A stretch of 64,000 nt of DNA, from the NCBI GenBank assembly GCA_024638165.1, contig JAHEKV010000006.1, positions 16,700 through 80,699 on the forward strand. Reading direction: 5' to 3'. Shown piece by piece: positions 25,288 through 34,539 of this stretch. The position numbers were made by a program, and so were the translations under genes. The notes beneath the pieces were generated by a model, which ran no database searches, was not told where the DNA came from, and saw only the letters and a program-made list of their open reading frames with translations. How positions within the stretch are numbered: position 1 is the first letter of the stretch; the number at the start of each line of letters is the position of its first letter. The DNA comes from Flavobacteriaceae bacterium (GTDB taxonomy: Bacteria > Bacteroidota > Bacteroidia > Flavobacteriales > Flavobacteriaceae).

Positions 25288-27600
25288 ATGAATCAAAGCT
25301 TAGTAGAGGCCAATGAGTGGTCGATTATAGAATCCAAGTACAGCCCTGAAACCGTAGTTTCTGCTGAGAGTCTTTTTAGCCTGGGTAATGGCGCTATGGG
25401 TCAACGTGCCAATTTCGAAGAGAATTACAGTAAGGATACGTTTCAAGGAAGTTATATAGCAGGGGTTTACTATCCAGACAAGACTAAAGTAGGATGGTGG
25501 AAGAACGGATACCCAGAATATTTTGCAAAGGTTTTGAATGCTCCGAACTGGATCGGTATCGAAGTGTTCATTTCGGGTGAAGAGCTTGATATTGCGGCTG
25601 CCGCTGAAGTTTTGAATTTTCGCCGTGAGTTGAACATGAAAGAAGGCTGGTATTGCAGAACCTTTGAGGTAATCTTAAACAATGGTGCTCATGTTCAAGT
25701 AAAATCAACACGCTTTCTAAGTCTTGCTTTAGATGAGGTTGGAGCTATTTCCTATGAAATCACGCCACTTAAGGATGGGATTGATTTAGAGATTCGCCCT
25801 TATATCGATAGCGGCATTAAAAATAGAGATAGCAATTGGGATGATGCCTTCTGGTCAACTACCGAGGTTATTCAAAAAGGAAATCGCGCCTTCATTGAAG
25901 CACACACCAATAAGACTAACTTCTACACGTGCACCTTCATGCAATCGAATTTAGAAGTTGGTGATCGTGCTATCAAACCCGCGGGCGAGGAATGCTCAGA
26001 TGCTAAGGTTTCGATTCATTTTGTTGCCCGTGTAAATTCAGGTCAAACAGCAAGATTAACGAAGTTTGGCGGATACACCGTTTCTAGGTATCACGCCAAA
26101 GAGAACCTGGTGACTGCAGCGAATGAAGCCTTAGATAAGGCAAGTGGATTTGGTTTTACAGGACTTCTCGACCTTCAAAAATCAGCATGGGCCGAAATCT
26201 GGAAGCGTTCAGATATTGAGATTAAAGGAGACGTCAAAGCGCAACAAGGTATTCGTTATAATATCTTTCATTTGAACCAGACGTACCTTGGTAAAGACCC
26301 TGATTTGAATATTGGACCTAAAGGTTTTACGGGTGAAAAATACGGTGGAAGTACCTATTGGGATACCGAAGCTTATTGTTTGCCTTTTTACATGGTAACC
26401 AAAAGTGAAGAGGTGGCTAGAAACCTTCTTGCCTACCGATACCGACAGCTTGATAAGGCTATTGCTAATGCCGAGATGTTGGGATTTAAGGGTGGAGCAG
26501 CTTTGTATCCGATGGTGACCATGAACGGAGAAGAGTGTCACAACGAATGGGAAATCACCTTCGAGGAAATCCATAGAAACGGAGCAATTGCCTTTGCGAT
26601 CTTTAACTATGTAAGATTCACCGGTGATTATAGCTACATCCCAGAAATGGGACTTGAGGTGCTGATTGCGATTGCAAGATTTTGGAAGCAGCGCGTCAAC
26701 TACTCAGAAGATAAGAAGGCTTATGTGATGCTTGGTGTTACTGGGCCGAACGAATACGAAAACAACGTCAATAATAACTGGTATACCAATTACATTGCTA
26801 AGTGGTGCTTACAGTATACTAAGAGACAAGTAGAGAAAGTTCAAGACGGATATCCCGGGGATTACCAACGAATCATAGGAGTGACGAAACTCACCACTAA
26901 CGAACTTTCGAATTGGGAGGAGATTGCAGAAAATATGTATTTCCCTTACAGTGAGTCTAAAGAAGTGTTCTTACAACAAGATGGTTTCTTAGATAAGGTT
27001 TTACAACCGGTTAGTGAGTTAGGACTCAATGATCGTCCGATCAATCAAAAATGGTCTTGGGACCGGATATTAAGATCTCCGTATATCAAACAAGCAGATG
27101 TACTTCAAGGATTCTATTTCTTCGAAGATCATTTTTCGGTAGAGCAATTAGAGAAACACTTTGACTTTTACGAGCCTTTAACGGTTCACGAATCGTCACT
27201 TTCGCCCTGTATTCACAGCATACAGGCGGCAAAGCTTGGCCGTATGGATCAGGCGTATCAATTGTACCTTAGAACCTCAAGATTGGATCTAGACGATTAC
27301 AATAAGGAGGTTCATCAGGGGCTACATATCACCTCTATGGCGGGTACCTGGCTAAGTATTATTGAAGGTTTTGCAGGGCTTCGATTGATTGAAGATAAAC
27401 TTCACTTTAATCCTCAGATTCCTGAGGAGTGGGAGAGCTATCAATTTTCGATCACTTTTAGATCAAGAACCATTGAGGTGGAAATATCAAAGAATACGGC
27501 TAGCTTCACACTGAGATCTGCCGAATTACCGATGAGTATCCGAATTAAAGGTGAGCGGGTCGAATTACAGCCTGAGAAGAAATATACCTGTAGCTTATAA
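25288..27600 (+). CDS. GH65 disaccharide phosphorylase (maltose phosphorylase-like)
   Basis: A 770-residue cytoplasmic protein with no signal peptide. The N-terminal beta-sandwich spans about residues 1-270, followed by the (alpha/alpha)6 catalytic barrel. TGPNEYENNVNNNWYTNY carries the general-acid Glu (about 489), which matches maltose phosphorylases. It uses phosphate to split maltose, kojibiose, nigerose or trehalose into glucose and beta-glucose-1-phosphate. Direct adjacency to pgmB supports phosphorolysis. Maltose specificity is likely from the GH13 neighbour but not proven. Confidence 0.92.
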   Translation: MNQSLVEANEWSIIESKYSPETVVSAESLFSLGNGAMGQRANFEENYSKDTFQGSYIAGVYYPDKTKVGWWKNGYPEYFAKVLNAPNWIGIEVFISGEELDIAAAAEVLNFRRELNMKEGWYCRTFEVILNNGAHVQVKSTRFLSLALDEVGAISYEITPLKDGIDLEIRPYIDSGIKNRDSNWDDAFWSTTEVIQKGNRAFIEAHTNKTNFYTCTFMQSNLEVGDRAIKPAGEECSDAKVSIHFVARVNSGQTARLTKFGGYTVSRYHAKENLVTAANEALDKASGFGFTGLLDLQKSAWAEIWKRSDIEIKGDVKAQQGIRYNIFHLNQTYLGKDPDLNIGPKGFTGEKYGGSTYWDTEAYCLPFYMVTKSEEVARNLLAYRYRQLDKAIANAEMLGFKGGAALYPMVTMNGEECHNEWEITFEEIHRNGAIAFAIFNYVRFTGDYSYIPEMGLEVLIAIARFWKQRVNYSEDKKAYVMLGVTGPNEYENNVNNNWYTNYIAKWCLQYTKRQVEKVQDGYPGDYQRIIGVTKLTTNELSNWEEIAENMYFPYSESKEVFLQQDGFLDKVLQPVSELGLNDRPINQKWSWDRILRSPYIKQADVLQGFYFFEDHFSVEQLEKHFDFYEPLTVHESSLSPCIHSIQAAKLGRMDQAYQLYLRTSRLDLDDYNKEVHQGLHITSMAGTWLSIIEGFAGLRLIEDKLHFNPQIPEEWESYQFSITFRSRTIEVEISKNTASFTLRSAELPMSIRIKGERVELQPEKKYTCSL

Positions 27601-27602
27601 TC

Positions 27603-29468
27603 ATGCGTAAATTCAGAATTCTCTTAGGTCTTTTTCTGTTTACCTTATGGTTTACAAAGGCCCAAGATATTCGTGTCGAGCCTCCTAATTGGTGGGTAGG
27701 AATGGCGAATGCTGAATTGCAATTGCTTATTAAAGCAGATGATATTGGGGGCTTTCAGGTCAAGCTGAAAAAGGGCCGAGATCAGTTAATTAAGAGCGTT
27801 CATCAGGCAGATAGCCCGAATTATCTTTTCATAAATCTAGATCTTTCTTCGGTAAAGAAACCCGAGAAATTGGTCTTTGAATTTTCGAAAGGCACTTCAA
27901 GATTCGAATATGAATACGAACTGCGCGAATTAGAATTTGGTTCTGATAAAATTGAAGGTTTCAATTCTGGAGATGCGATTTATCTAATTACCCCTGATCG
28001 TTTCGTCAACGGGGATGAGTCTAACGATCAGGTTCCTGGATTAAAAGAACAAACGGTTGATCGATCGCACGATTACAAGCGTCATGGCGGTGATATTGCC
28101 GGTATTATTAAGGCGATTCCTTATCTAAAAGACCTTGGAATGACCGCCGTTTGGTCGAGTCCATTACTGGTGAATGACATGGCCGAGCAGTCATATCATG
28201 GCTATGCGATTACTGATTTCTTTAAAGTTGATCCGAGATTTGGTTCTCTTCGGGAGTATCGTCTTTTAGCAGATGAGCTGCGCAATCGTAAGATGAAGCT
28301 GATCATGGATCAAGTCAATAATCATTGTGGATCGAATCATTGGTGGATGAGTGATTTGCCCTTTTCAGATTGGATTAATGGGCAAGAGGCTTTTTTAACC
28401 TCAGGTGAAATAACTTATTCGAACCACCGCAGAACTACGATACAAGATCCTTATGCCGCCCAGAAAGACAGGGAAGTAATGCTTGAAGGATGGTTTGTAT
28501 CTGCTATGCCCGACCTTAATCATCGCAATCCTTTTATGGCGCGCTATCTCATTCAAAACAGCCTATGGTGGATAGAAACCCTTGGCTTGGGAGGAATTCG
28601 TCAAGATACTTATCCTTATAACGATCCTGCCTTCATGGCAGAGTGGGCACAGGCCATTCAAACCCAGTATCCGAAGTTTACCATCGTAGGCGAGGAGTGG
28701 AGTTATAATCCCCTCAGGGTCGGATATTGGCAACAGTCAGCGCCCAATGCAGATGGATATGAATCGCATTTGCCTTCAGTCTTTGATTTCCCCTTACAAA
28801 AGGCTTTAGTAGATGCTCTTACCAATGAAGAATCTTGGGATAAGGGCCTCGTTGAATGGTATACTGCGTTGTCGAATGATTTCTATTATGCGAATCCTAA
28901 GGCATTAGTTTTCATGGGTGATAATCACGACATGGACCGTCTTTACACTCAGCTTAGTGAAGATATTAATCTTCATCATATGGCACTTGCTCTACTGGCT
29001 ATGGCACCTCGAACTCCACAACTCTATTACGGTACAGAGATTCTCATGCAAAATACGGCTAAGCCCCACGACCATGGATTGATCCGTACTGATTTTCCCG
29101 GAGGGTGGCATGGGGATAAAATCAATGCCTTTAGCAAGTCGGGTTTAACTTCTGAGCAGAAGGCAACCCAAACTCTATTTGCTAAATTATTTCAATTGAG
29201 AAGCCGGTCAGAGGCGATGAGGTTTGGAGAGACCTTGCATTATGCTCCGAATGATGGAGTTTATGTGATCTCTAGATTTGCTGAGAATGAAAAGCTTGTC
29301 CTATTTTTGAATAAGAATGAGGAGGATCGTCAAATCGACCTATCATATTACAAGGAGTTGCAGGGTTATGATCGGTATTACGATCCTATCAATGAGATTG
29401 AATCTTCGACCTCAAAACTTGTTAAAATTAGGTCCCGATCTTTTTTATTAATACAAATGAAATCATGA
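27603..29468 (+). CDS. Secreted GH13 alpha-amylase / neopullulanase-like enzyme
   Basis: A 621-residue glycoside hydrolase with a signal peptide (to about residue 20, KAQ). An N-terminal Ig-like domain (about 22-110) precedes the TIM barrel. Catalytic residues are Asp335 (GGIRQDTYPYN), Glu364 (IVGEEWS) and the Asp of GDNHD (about 443). The domain layout fits neopullulanase/cyclomaltodextrinase, as in SusA. It produces maltose or malto-oligosaccharides in the periplasm for the symporter and GH65 enzyme. It overlaps the GDPD gene in ATGA form. Confidence 0.9.
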   Translation: MRKFRILLGLFLFTLWFTKAQDIRVEPPNWWVGMANAELQLLIKADDIGGFQVKLKKGRDQLIKSVHQADSPNYLFINLDLSSVKKPEKLVFEFSKGTSRFEYEYELRELEFGSDKIEGFNSGDAIYLITPDRFVNGDESNDQVPGLKEQTVDRSHDYKRHGGDIAGIIKAIPYLKDLGMTAVWSSPLLVNDMAEQSYHGYAITDFFKVDPRFGSLREYRLLADELRNRKMKLIMDQVNNHCGSNHWWMSDLPFSDWINGQEAFLTSGEITYSNHRRTTIQDPYAAQKDREVMLEGWFVSAMPDLNHRNPFMARYLIQNSLWWIETLGLGGIRQDTYPYNDPAFMAEWAQAIQTQYPKFTIVGEEWSYNPLRVGYWQQSAPNADGYESHLPSVFDFPLQKALVDALTNEESWDKGLVEWYTALSNDFYYANPKALVFMGDNHDMDRLYTQLSEDINLHHMALALLAMAPRTPQLYYGTEILMQNTAKPHDHGLIRTDFPGGWHGDKINAFSKSGLTSEQKATQTLFAKLFQLRSRSEAMRFGETLHYAPNDGVYVISRFAENEKLVLFLNKNEEDRQIDLSYYKELQGYDRYYDPINEIESSTSKLVKIRSRSFLLIQMKS

Positions 29469-30214
29469 GAAAAAGCATTTTAGTTACTATTGCAATGATT
29501 CTAAGTTCTTGTCATATGAGTACTTCAGACGATTTTCTAGTCATTGGGCATCGTGGCGCAATGGGATATGTTACTGAAAACACCATTGCATCTGTAGAGA
29601 AAGCGATTGATTTAGGGGTGTCAATGGTAGAGATAGATGTGTTTCGCATTCGCTCTGGAGAGGTTGTTGTGTTCCATGACGATCGCGTAGATGATTTGAC
29701 CAATGGGGCCGGAGAAATAGAAGATCTATACATGCCCGAGGTGTTGGCCTTAACCCTTCAAGGAGGCCATAAAATACCTAAGCTTCAAGATGTACTTAAG
29801 GCCGTAGATGGTCGAATTTCTCTAAACATAGAGCTTAAGGGGGCGAATACTGCAGCGAAAGTCAATCAAATTATTGAATACTACAGTTTACACCAGGGCT
29901 GGAGTTTAGATCAATTCGTGATTTCGTCATTTCGATGGGATGAGCTTGAAAAAATGCGAGAACTGAACCCAGAGGTAGCTATCGCAGTACTTACAGAAAA
30001 GGACCCATTAGATGCCATCCCTATGGCCGAAAAGTTAGGAGCAATAGCAATCAACCCTTGGTATAAAAATCTTACTCAAGAAGCGGTAGACGCCATTCAT
30101 GAGAAAGGCTTCAAGGTTTATACTTATACCGTCAATGAAGCAGAGGATATTGCTCAAATGAAAGCAATGGGCGTTGACGGAATTTTCTGCAACTATCCTG
30201 ATCGAGCGCTTTAG
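29465..30214 (+). CDS. Glycerophosphodiester phosphodiesterase, lipoprotein
   Basis: A 249-residue GDPD-family TIM barrel that hydrolyses glycerophosphodiesters to glycerol-3-phosphate and an alcohol. A short lipobox signal (ILSSCHMS, Cys about 16) is followed by IGHRGAMGYVTENT, the catalytic HRG...ENT. MVEIDVFRIRSG and VVFHDDRVDD carry the ExD metal ligands and general-acid His. Its 4-base overlap with the GH13 gene indicates co-expression. It converges on glpF (4-base overlap), so lipid-derived glycerol units and glycerol uptake meet here. Confidence 0.92.
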   Translation: MRKSILVTIAMILSSCHMSTSDDFLVIGHRGAMGYVTENTIASVEKAIDLGVSMVEIDVFRIRSGEVVVFHDDRVDDLTNGAGEIEDLYMPEVLALTLQGGHKIPKLQDVLKAVDGRISLNIELKGANTAAKVNQIIEYYSLHQGWSLDQFVISSFRWDELEKMRELNPEVAIAVLTEKDPLDAIPMAEKLGAIAINPWYKNLTQEAVDAIHEKGFKVYTYTVNEAEDIAQMKAMGVDGIFCNYPDRAL

Positions 30215-30951
30215 CTTACCAGAAATTGGTGTAATAGCGCTGCAAAAACTCCTCCTGCAATGGGAGCAACTACTGGTATCCAAGCATAGGACCAGTTGCC
30301 GCCAGCCTTTTCCTTCATAGGAAGTAAGGCGTGAGTAAGTCTCGGCCCTAGATCTCTTGCAGGGTTAATGGCGTAGCCGGTGGTACCTCCTAAGCTAAGC
30401 CCGATTCCCCATACGAATATCGCTACGGGTAGTGCCCCTAACGAACCCATTCCTAGTTTTTGACCGGTTTCTAGCACTTCAGGATCGGTGATATGGAAAA
30501 TGGCAAAAAGCAATACAAAGGCCCCAATAAATTCACTGAAGAAATTTCGACTGACACTATACACTTCAGGAGCGGTGCAAAATACCCCACGCCTGGTTTC
30601 AAGACATTCGGTTGCCTCAAAGTGATCTCGATACATAAACCATACTGCTAATGCTGCGAGCATCGCACCGGCAAATTGGGCAGGAACAAATAATGTAAAA
30701 TCGGCTAGAGATAATGATCCTTGAACCAAAAGCGCTGAACTTACCGCTGGGTTGAGGTGGGCGCCACTTATGGGTCCAGCAACTACCACTCCAATATAAA
30801 CTGCAAACGCCCATCCGGCACAGATGAGTACCCATGCACTAGCACTACTGTAAGATCCTTTAGTTCCTTTAAGCGCAACGTTTGCATTGACTCCTAAACC
30901 TAGAAGCATCATTAAAAAGGTTCCAATAAATTCTGCGAAAACGATATTCAT
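30211..30951 (-). CDS. glpF: Glycerol uptake facilitator (MIP/aquaglyceroporin)
   Basis: A 246-residue channel with six full and two half helices. Both NPA motifs are visible: HLNPAVSSALL and YAINPARDLGPR, where the Asp after NPAR marks the glycerol-conducting subclass. A longer frame begins at 30990 within glpK, but the ATG at 30951 begins the first membrane helix. It lies 2 bases after glpK, giving a glpKF operon. Confidence 0.93.
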   Translation of the reverse strand: MNIVFAEFIGTFLMMLLGLGVNANVALKGTKGSYSSASAWVLICAGWAFAVYIGVVVAGPISGAHLNPAVSSALLVQGSLSLADFTLFVPAQFAGAMLAALAVWFMYRDHFEATECLETRRGVFCTAPEVYSVSRNFFSEFIGAFVLLFAIFHITDPEVLETGQKLGMGSLGALPVAIFVWGIGLSLGGTTGYAINPARDLGPRLTHALLPMKEKAGGNWSYAWIPVVAPIAGGVFAALLHQFLVS

Positions 30952-30953
30952 AG

Positions 30954-32438
30954 CTATTTGGTTAGGCACGTTGACACAGCCTCGTGCCAACCCTTAATGC
31001 CGTTAGTAATTTTTGAATTTAGTGGTTCTGGAATAAACCTGCGATCCTCTTCTGAGATACTATTAATTTCTTGAGTAGAGGCCCAGAAATTTACCGCGAG
31101 ACCTGCAAGGAAGGCAGCTCCCATGGCTGTAGTTTCTACTTGCTTCGGTCGAAGGACTTGACTTTGTAAAATATCTGCCTGAAACTGCATGAGCAGGTTA
31201 TTATTTGAGGCGCCGCCATCTACTTTGAGAACTTGAATCGAGGTATCTGCATCTTTTTGCATGGCCTCTAAAATATCTAAGGTTTGATAGGCAATCGCAT
31301 CTAATGCGGCTCTAGAAATATGAGCTTTTGTGGTTCCTCGAGTCAGCCCGGTAATTTGACCTCTAGCGTAAGCATCCCAATAGGGTGCTCCAAGCCCCAC
31401 AAAAGCGGGCACAAAATAAACTCCCGAACTGTCTGGTACACTTGCTGCAAGTGCCTCTACCTCTGAAGAGGCTTCTATAAACCCTAGACTATCTCTAAGC
31501 CATTGAACGATGGCACCGGCCATAAAGACACTCCCTTCAAGAGCATAAGTAACCTGATCGCCGATTTGCCAAGCTACCGTACTAAGCAGATTAGCCTTTG
31601 AGAAGACTGGTTTGTCACCGACATTCATAAGCATAAAACAACCGGTTCCATAAGTGTTTTTTACCATACCAACTTCGGTACATTGCTGTCCGAATAATGC
31701 AGCCTGTTGGTCTCCAGCAATACCTGCGATAGGAATCTCTTCTCCGAAGAGCTCTTTGTGCGTATATCCATAGACTTCGCTTGAAGACTTAACCTCTGGT
31801 AAAAGGGTACCAGGTACTTTGAAAAGTTCGAGTAACTCCTCGTCCCATTCGAGTGTATTAATATTGTAGAGTAAGGTTCGTGATGCGTTAGAAGGATCAG
31901 TGATATGAAGCTGTTGATTACTCAACTTATAACAAAGCCAACTGTCAATAGTACCGGCCATCAGCTCACCTTGCTCAGCTCTTTGTCGTGCTCCGGGCAC
32001 GTGGTCGAGGATCCAGGCAATTTTTGTTCCTGAGAAATAGGAGTCGATAACGAGTCCGGTTTTAGACTGAATAAAAGCAGCTTTTCCTTCTGTTTTCAAC
32101 TGTTCACAGACTTCTGTGGTGCGTTTATCTTGCCAGACAATGGCTTTATAGATGGGCTTTCCGGTTTTTCTATCCCAAACTACAGCGGTCTCTCGTTGAT
32201 TGGTAATTCCGATGGCGCTTATTGAGGATACTTCCCCTTCGATTTTGGAAAGAGCTTCTCGAGTAACCTCGAGTTGACTTTCCCAAATTTCATTGGCATC
32301 GTGCTCTACCCAGCCATTTTGGGGAAAGAATTGCTTGAATTCTTTCTGAGCCATGGCAACAACTTCACCTTGGTGATTAATAATTAACGCTCTTGAGCTG
32401 GTAGTTCCCTGGTCGAGGGCCAGTATATATGATTTCAT
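30954..32438 (-). CDS. glpK: Glycerol kinase
   Basis: A 494-residue FGGY-family kinase making glycerol-3-phosphate. [14 protein letters not shown] is the N-terminal phosphate-binding loop, [17 protein letters not shown] the substrate loop, [13 protein letters not shown] and [15 protein letters not shown] the ATPase-fold loops. The longest frame starts 21 bases earlier; the ATG at 32438 gives the family start [11 protein letters not shown]. It is divergent from mvaD with a 68-base gap. Confidence 0.96.
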   Translation of the reverse strand: MKSYILALDQGTTSSRALIINHQGEVVAMAQKEFKQFFPQNGWVEHDANEIWESQLEVTREALSKIEGEVSSISAIGITNQRETAVVWDRKTGKPIYKAIVWQDKRTTEVCEQLKTEGKAAFIQSKTGLVIDSYFSGTKIAWILDHVPGARQRAEQGELMAGTIDSWLCYKLSNQQLHITDPSNASRTLLYNINTLEWDEELLELFKVPGTLLPEVKSSSEVYGYTHKELFGEEIPIAGIAGDQQAALFGQQCTEVGMVKNTYGTGCFMLMNVGDKPVFSKANLLSTVAWQIGDQVTYALEGSVFMAGAIVQWLRDSLGFIEASSEVEALAASVPDSSGVYFVPAFVGLGAPYWDAYARGQITGLTRGTTKAHISRAALDAIAYQTLDILEAMQKDADTSIQVLKVDGGASNNNLLMQFQADILQSQVLRPKQVETTAMGAAFLAGLAVNFWASTQEINSISEEDRRFIPEPLNSKITNGIKGWHEAVSTCLTK

Positions 32439-32480
32439 TAATAACCTGTTTAGCTCCAAAAAGATACAATAACATTCTGT

Positions 32481-32488
32481 TATCTTTG
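32481..32488 (+). promoter_or_regulatory. Bacteroidota -7 promoter element for mvaD
   Basis: TATCTTTG matches TAnnTTTG exactly and ends 18 bases before the ATG at 32507. It therefore supports that start over the in-frame ATG at 32429, which would lie inside glpK. Confidence 0.5.
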
Positions 32489-32506
32489 CCCTTTACTGGG
32501 GAACTT

Positions 32507-33565
32507 ATGAATGATCAATTGCTCGAAGAATTTAAATCAAACCTCAAGGAGAATGGGTTTTCTTATCGCACCACACATCGTGCGCCGAGTAATATTGCTT
32601 TAGTAAAGTATTGGGGAAAATACCATCCTCAGATTCCTGCTAATCCATCGATTTCGTTCACCCTTAGTAAGGCGTTTACCGACACTACGGTATCTTTCGA
32701 ACCTTCTAATTCTCCTGAAATTAACTTAAAATTTGAGGATGAAGCCAAGCCAAGTTTTATTCCAAAAATTCAATCCTTTGTAGATAGAATTGGGGTTTAC
32801 TGCCCTTATTTGAAAGGTTATAGCTTGAATATCGAAACCTCAAATAGTTTCCCGCACAGTAGCGGAATAGCTTCTTCAGCTAGTGGAATGGCAGCTTTAG
32901 CAATGGCTATTTGCAGTCTCGAGGCCAAGCTTTCTAGTAGCGAAGTGGATTTGAAGAAGGCTTCTTTTCTAGCTCGTCTGGGTTCGGGAAGTGCCGCTCG
33001 AAGTATTGAAGGGCCACTCATGAGTTGGGGTTTTCATAAAGATATTGCTGAAAGCTCAGATCTTTTTGCAACACCTTTTCTTGATGCTCATCCGATTTTC
33101 AATACCTATCAAGACGCGATTTTATTGGTGCATAAAGGAGTGAAGTCTGTGAGTAGTACGGTGGGTCATAATCTCATGAAAAATCATCCTTTTGCTGAGC
33201 AGCGATTTGCTCAAGCAAATAATCATTTAGCGAAGCTTTTAGCTGTTTTGCGCGGAGGTGACCTCGATCAGTTTATTGAGATCGTTGAGCTAGAGGCGCT
33301 TAGTCTTCATGCGATGATGCTTAGTTCTACACCGAGTTATATTTTAATGCAGCCCGGTACGTTATCGATTATACAGCGCATCAGAACGTTTAGAGCAGAG
33401 ACGAACATACCGGTTTGTTTTACCTTAGATGCCGGCGCAAATGTACATGTGTTATACCCCGCTGAAAACAAGGATGATATTATTGATTTGATTGATAATG
33501 AGCTAGCTGCGTTTTGCGAAGACGGACAGTACTTGTTAGATGAATGTGGAATTGGAGCCAAATAA
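32507..33565 (+). CDS. mvaD: Diphosphomevalonate decarboxylase
   Basis: A 352-residue GHMP-superfamily enzyme that converts mevalonate diphosphate into isopentenyl diphosphate. APSNIALVKYWGKYHPQI and NPSISFTL are the substrate-binding region, SNSFPHSSGIASSASGMAALA the ATP-binding loop (in two blocks). GSGSAARSIEGP and FTLDAGANVH, with catalytic Asp, follow. A GHMP kinase of mevalonate-kinase type starts just downstream, so this is a mevalonate-pathway locus. Confidence 0.95.
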   Translation: MNDQLLEEFKSNLKENGFSYRTTHRAPSNIALVKYWGKYHPQIPANPSISFTLSKAFTDTTVSFEPSNSPEINLKFEDEAKPSFIPKIQSFVDRIGVYCPYLKGYSLNIETSNSFPHSSGIASSASGMAALAMAICSLEAKLSSSEVDLKKASFLARLGSGSAARSIEGPLMSWGFHKDIAESSDLFATPFLDAHPIFNTYQDAILLVHKGVKSVSSTVGHNLMKNHPFAEQRFAQANNHLAKLLAVLRGGDLDQFIEIVELEALSLHAMMLSSTPSYILMQPGTLSIIQRIRTFRAETNIPVCFTLDAGANVHVLYPAENKDDIIDLIDNELAAFCEDGQYLLDECGIGAK

Positions 33566-33570
33566 TTGTT

Positions 33571-33578
33571 TACCTTTG
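33571..33578 (+). promoter_or_regulatory. Bacteroidota -7 promoter element inside the extended mevalonate-kinase frame
   Basis: TACCTTTG matches TAnnTTTG exactly. A transcript from it would begin around 33583, downstream of the possible starts at 33566 (TTG) and 33581 (ATG). It therefore points to the ATG at 33599. Confidence 0.45.
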
Positions 33579-33598
33579 AGATGAAAAAATTAAACAAA

Positions 33599-34537
33599 AT
33601 GAAAGGCCCACTATTTTACGCTAAGATTCTTCTTTTCGGAGAGTACGGGATTATTAAAGATTCTAAAGGCCTTGCTATACCGTTTAATGCGTTTAAAGGA
33701 GCCTTGCGTTTTCCCGAGAACACCTCCTCTGAAATAGCTTCGTCTAACACACATCTCAAGAATTATGCTGCCTACCTTAAGAATCAGGTTGCTGAGCAGT
33801 GTCTTGATGTTTCGTTTGATTTTGAACAATTAGATGCCGATTTAGAAAAAGGCATGTATTTCGATAGTTCAATTCCAATGGGATATGGTGTGGGGAGTAG
33901 CGGAGCAATTGTTGCTGCGATATATGACCGATACGCTGATGAAAAGGTTTCAGTCTTAGGTTCGTTAACCCGCGAAAAATTGCTTGTGCTCAAAGGACAA
34001 TTTGCGATCATGGAATCTCATTTTCATGGGACTTCATCAGGACTTGACCCGCTCAATAGCTATCTAAGTTTACCTATTTTAATCCACGCTAAAGATCATG
34101 TAGAATCTACTCCAATACCCTCGCAAAACCAGGCGGGTAAGGGAGCGGTCTTTCTATTAGACAGCGGCATTACTGGAGAGACGGCACCTATGGTTCAACT
34201 CTTTATGGAGAACCTGAAGAACAAGCAGTTTGAAGAGGTAATGAGAGAGCAATTTGTTCAGTATACCGATGCGTGTATTGATCACTTCTTAAACGGGAAT
34301 ATACGCTCCCTTTTCAGCGATCTCCGAAAGTTATCAGGGGTGGTTTTCGATCACTTCAAGCCAATGATTCCTGCGAATTTCCACGATATTTGGCAGAAGG
34401 GGTTAGAAACCGATACGTATTACCTTAAACTCTGCGGCTCTGGCGGTGGAGGCTATTTTTTGGGATTCACGCAAGATTTAGAGGCTACTAAAAAAGTACT
34501 AGACGGTCATCAATTAGAGGTAGTTTATACCTTTTAG
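33599..34537 (+). CDS. GHMP kinase, mevalonate-kinase-like
   Basis: A GHMP kinase of about 312 residues. YAKILLFGEYGIIKDSKGLAIPF is the substrate region (in blocks), GYGVGSSGAIVAAIYDRY the ATP loop and LKLCGSGGGGYFLGF the third motif. Following mvaD, it probably makes mevalonate-5-phosphate, though phosphomevalonate kinase is also possible. The frame is open from 33566; the promoter argument favours 33599, whereas read-through mRNA from mvaD could also use 33581. The reading frame ends 2 bases before the UbiA gene. Confidence 0.82.
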   Translation: MKGPLFYAKILLFGEYGIIKDSKGLAIPFNAFKGALRFPENTSSEIASSNTHLKNYAAYLKNQVAEQCLDVSFDFEQLDADLEKGMYFDSSIPMGYGVGSSGAIVAAIYDRYADEKVSVLGSLTREKLLVLKGQFAIMESHFHGTSSGLDPLNSYLSLPILIHAKDHVESTPIPSQNQAGKGAVFLLDSGITGETAPMVQLFMENLKNKQFEEVMREQFVQYTDACIDHFLNGNIRSLFSDLRKLSGVVFDHFKPMIPANFHDIWQKGLETDTYYLKLCGSGGGGYFLGFTQDLEATKKVLDGHQLEVVYTF

Positions 34538-34539
34538 GT

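Noticed and set aside
33566..33598. Earlier starts (TTG 33566, ATG 33581) of the GHMP kinase
   Set aside because: The TACCTTTG element at 33571-33578 lies among them; kept only as a possibility for read-through mRNA.
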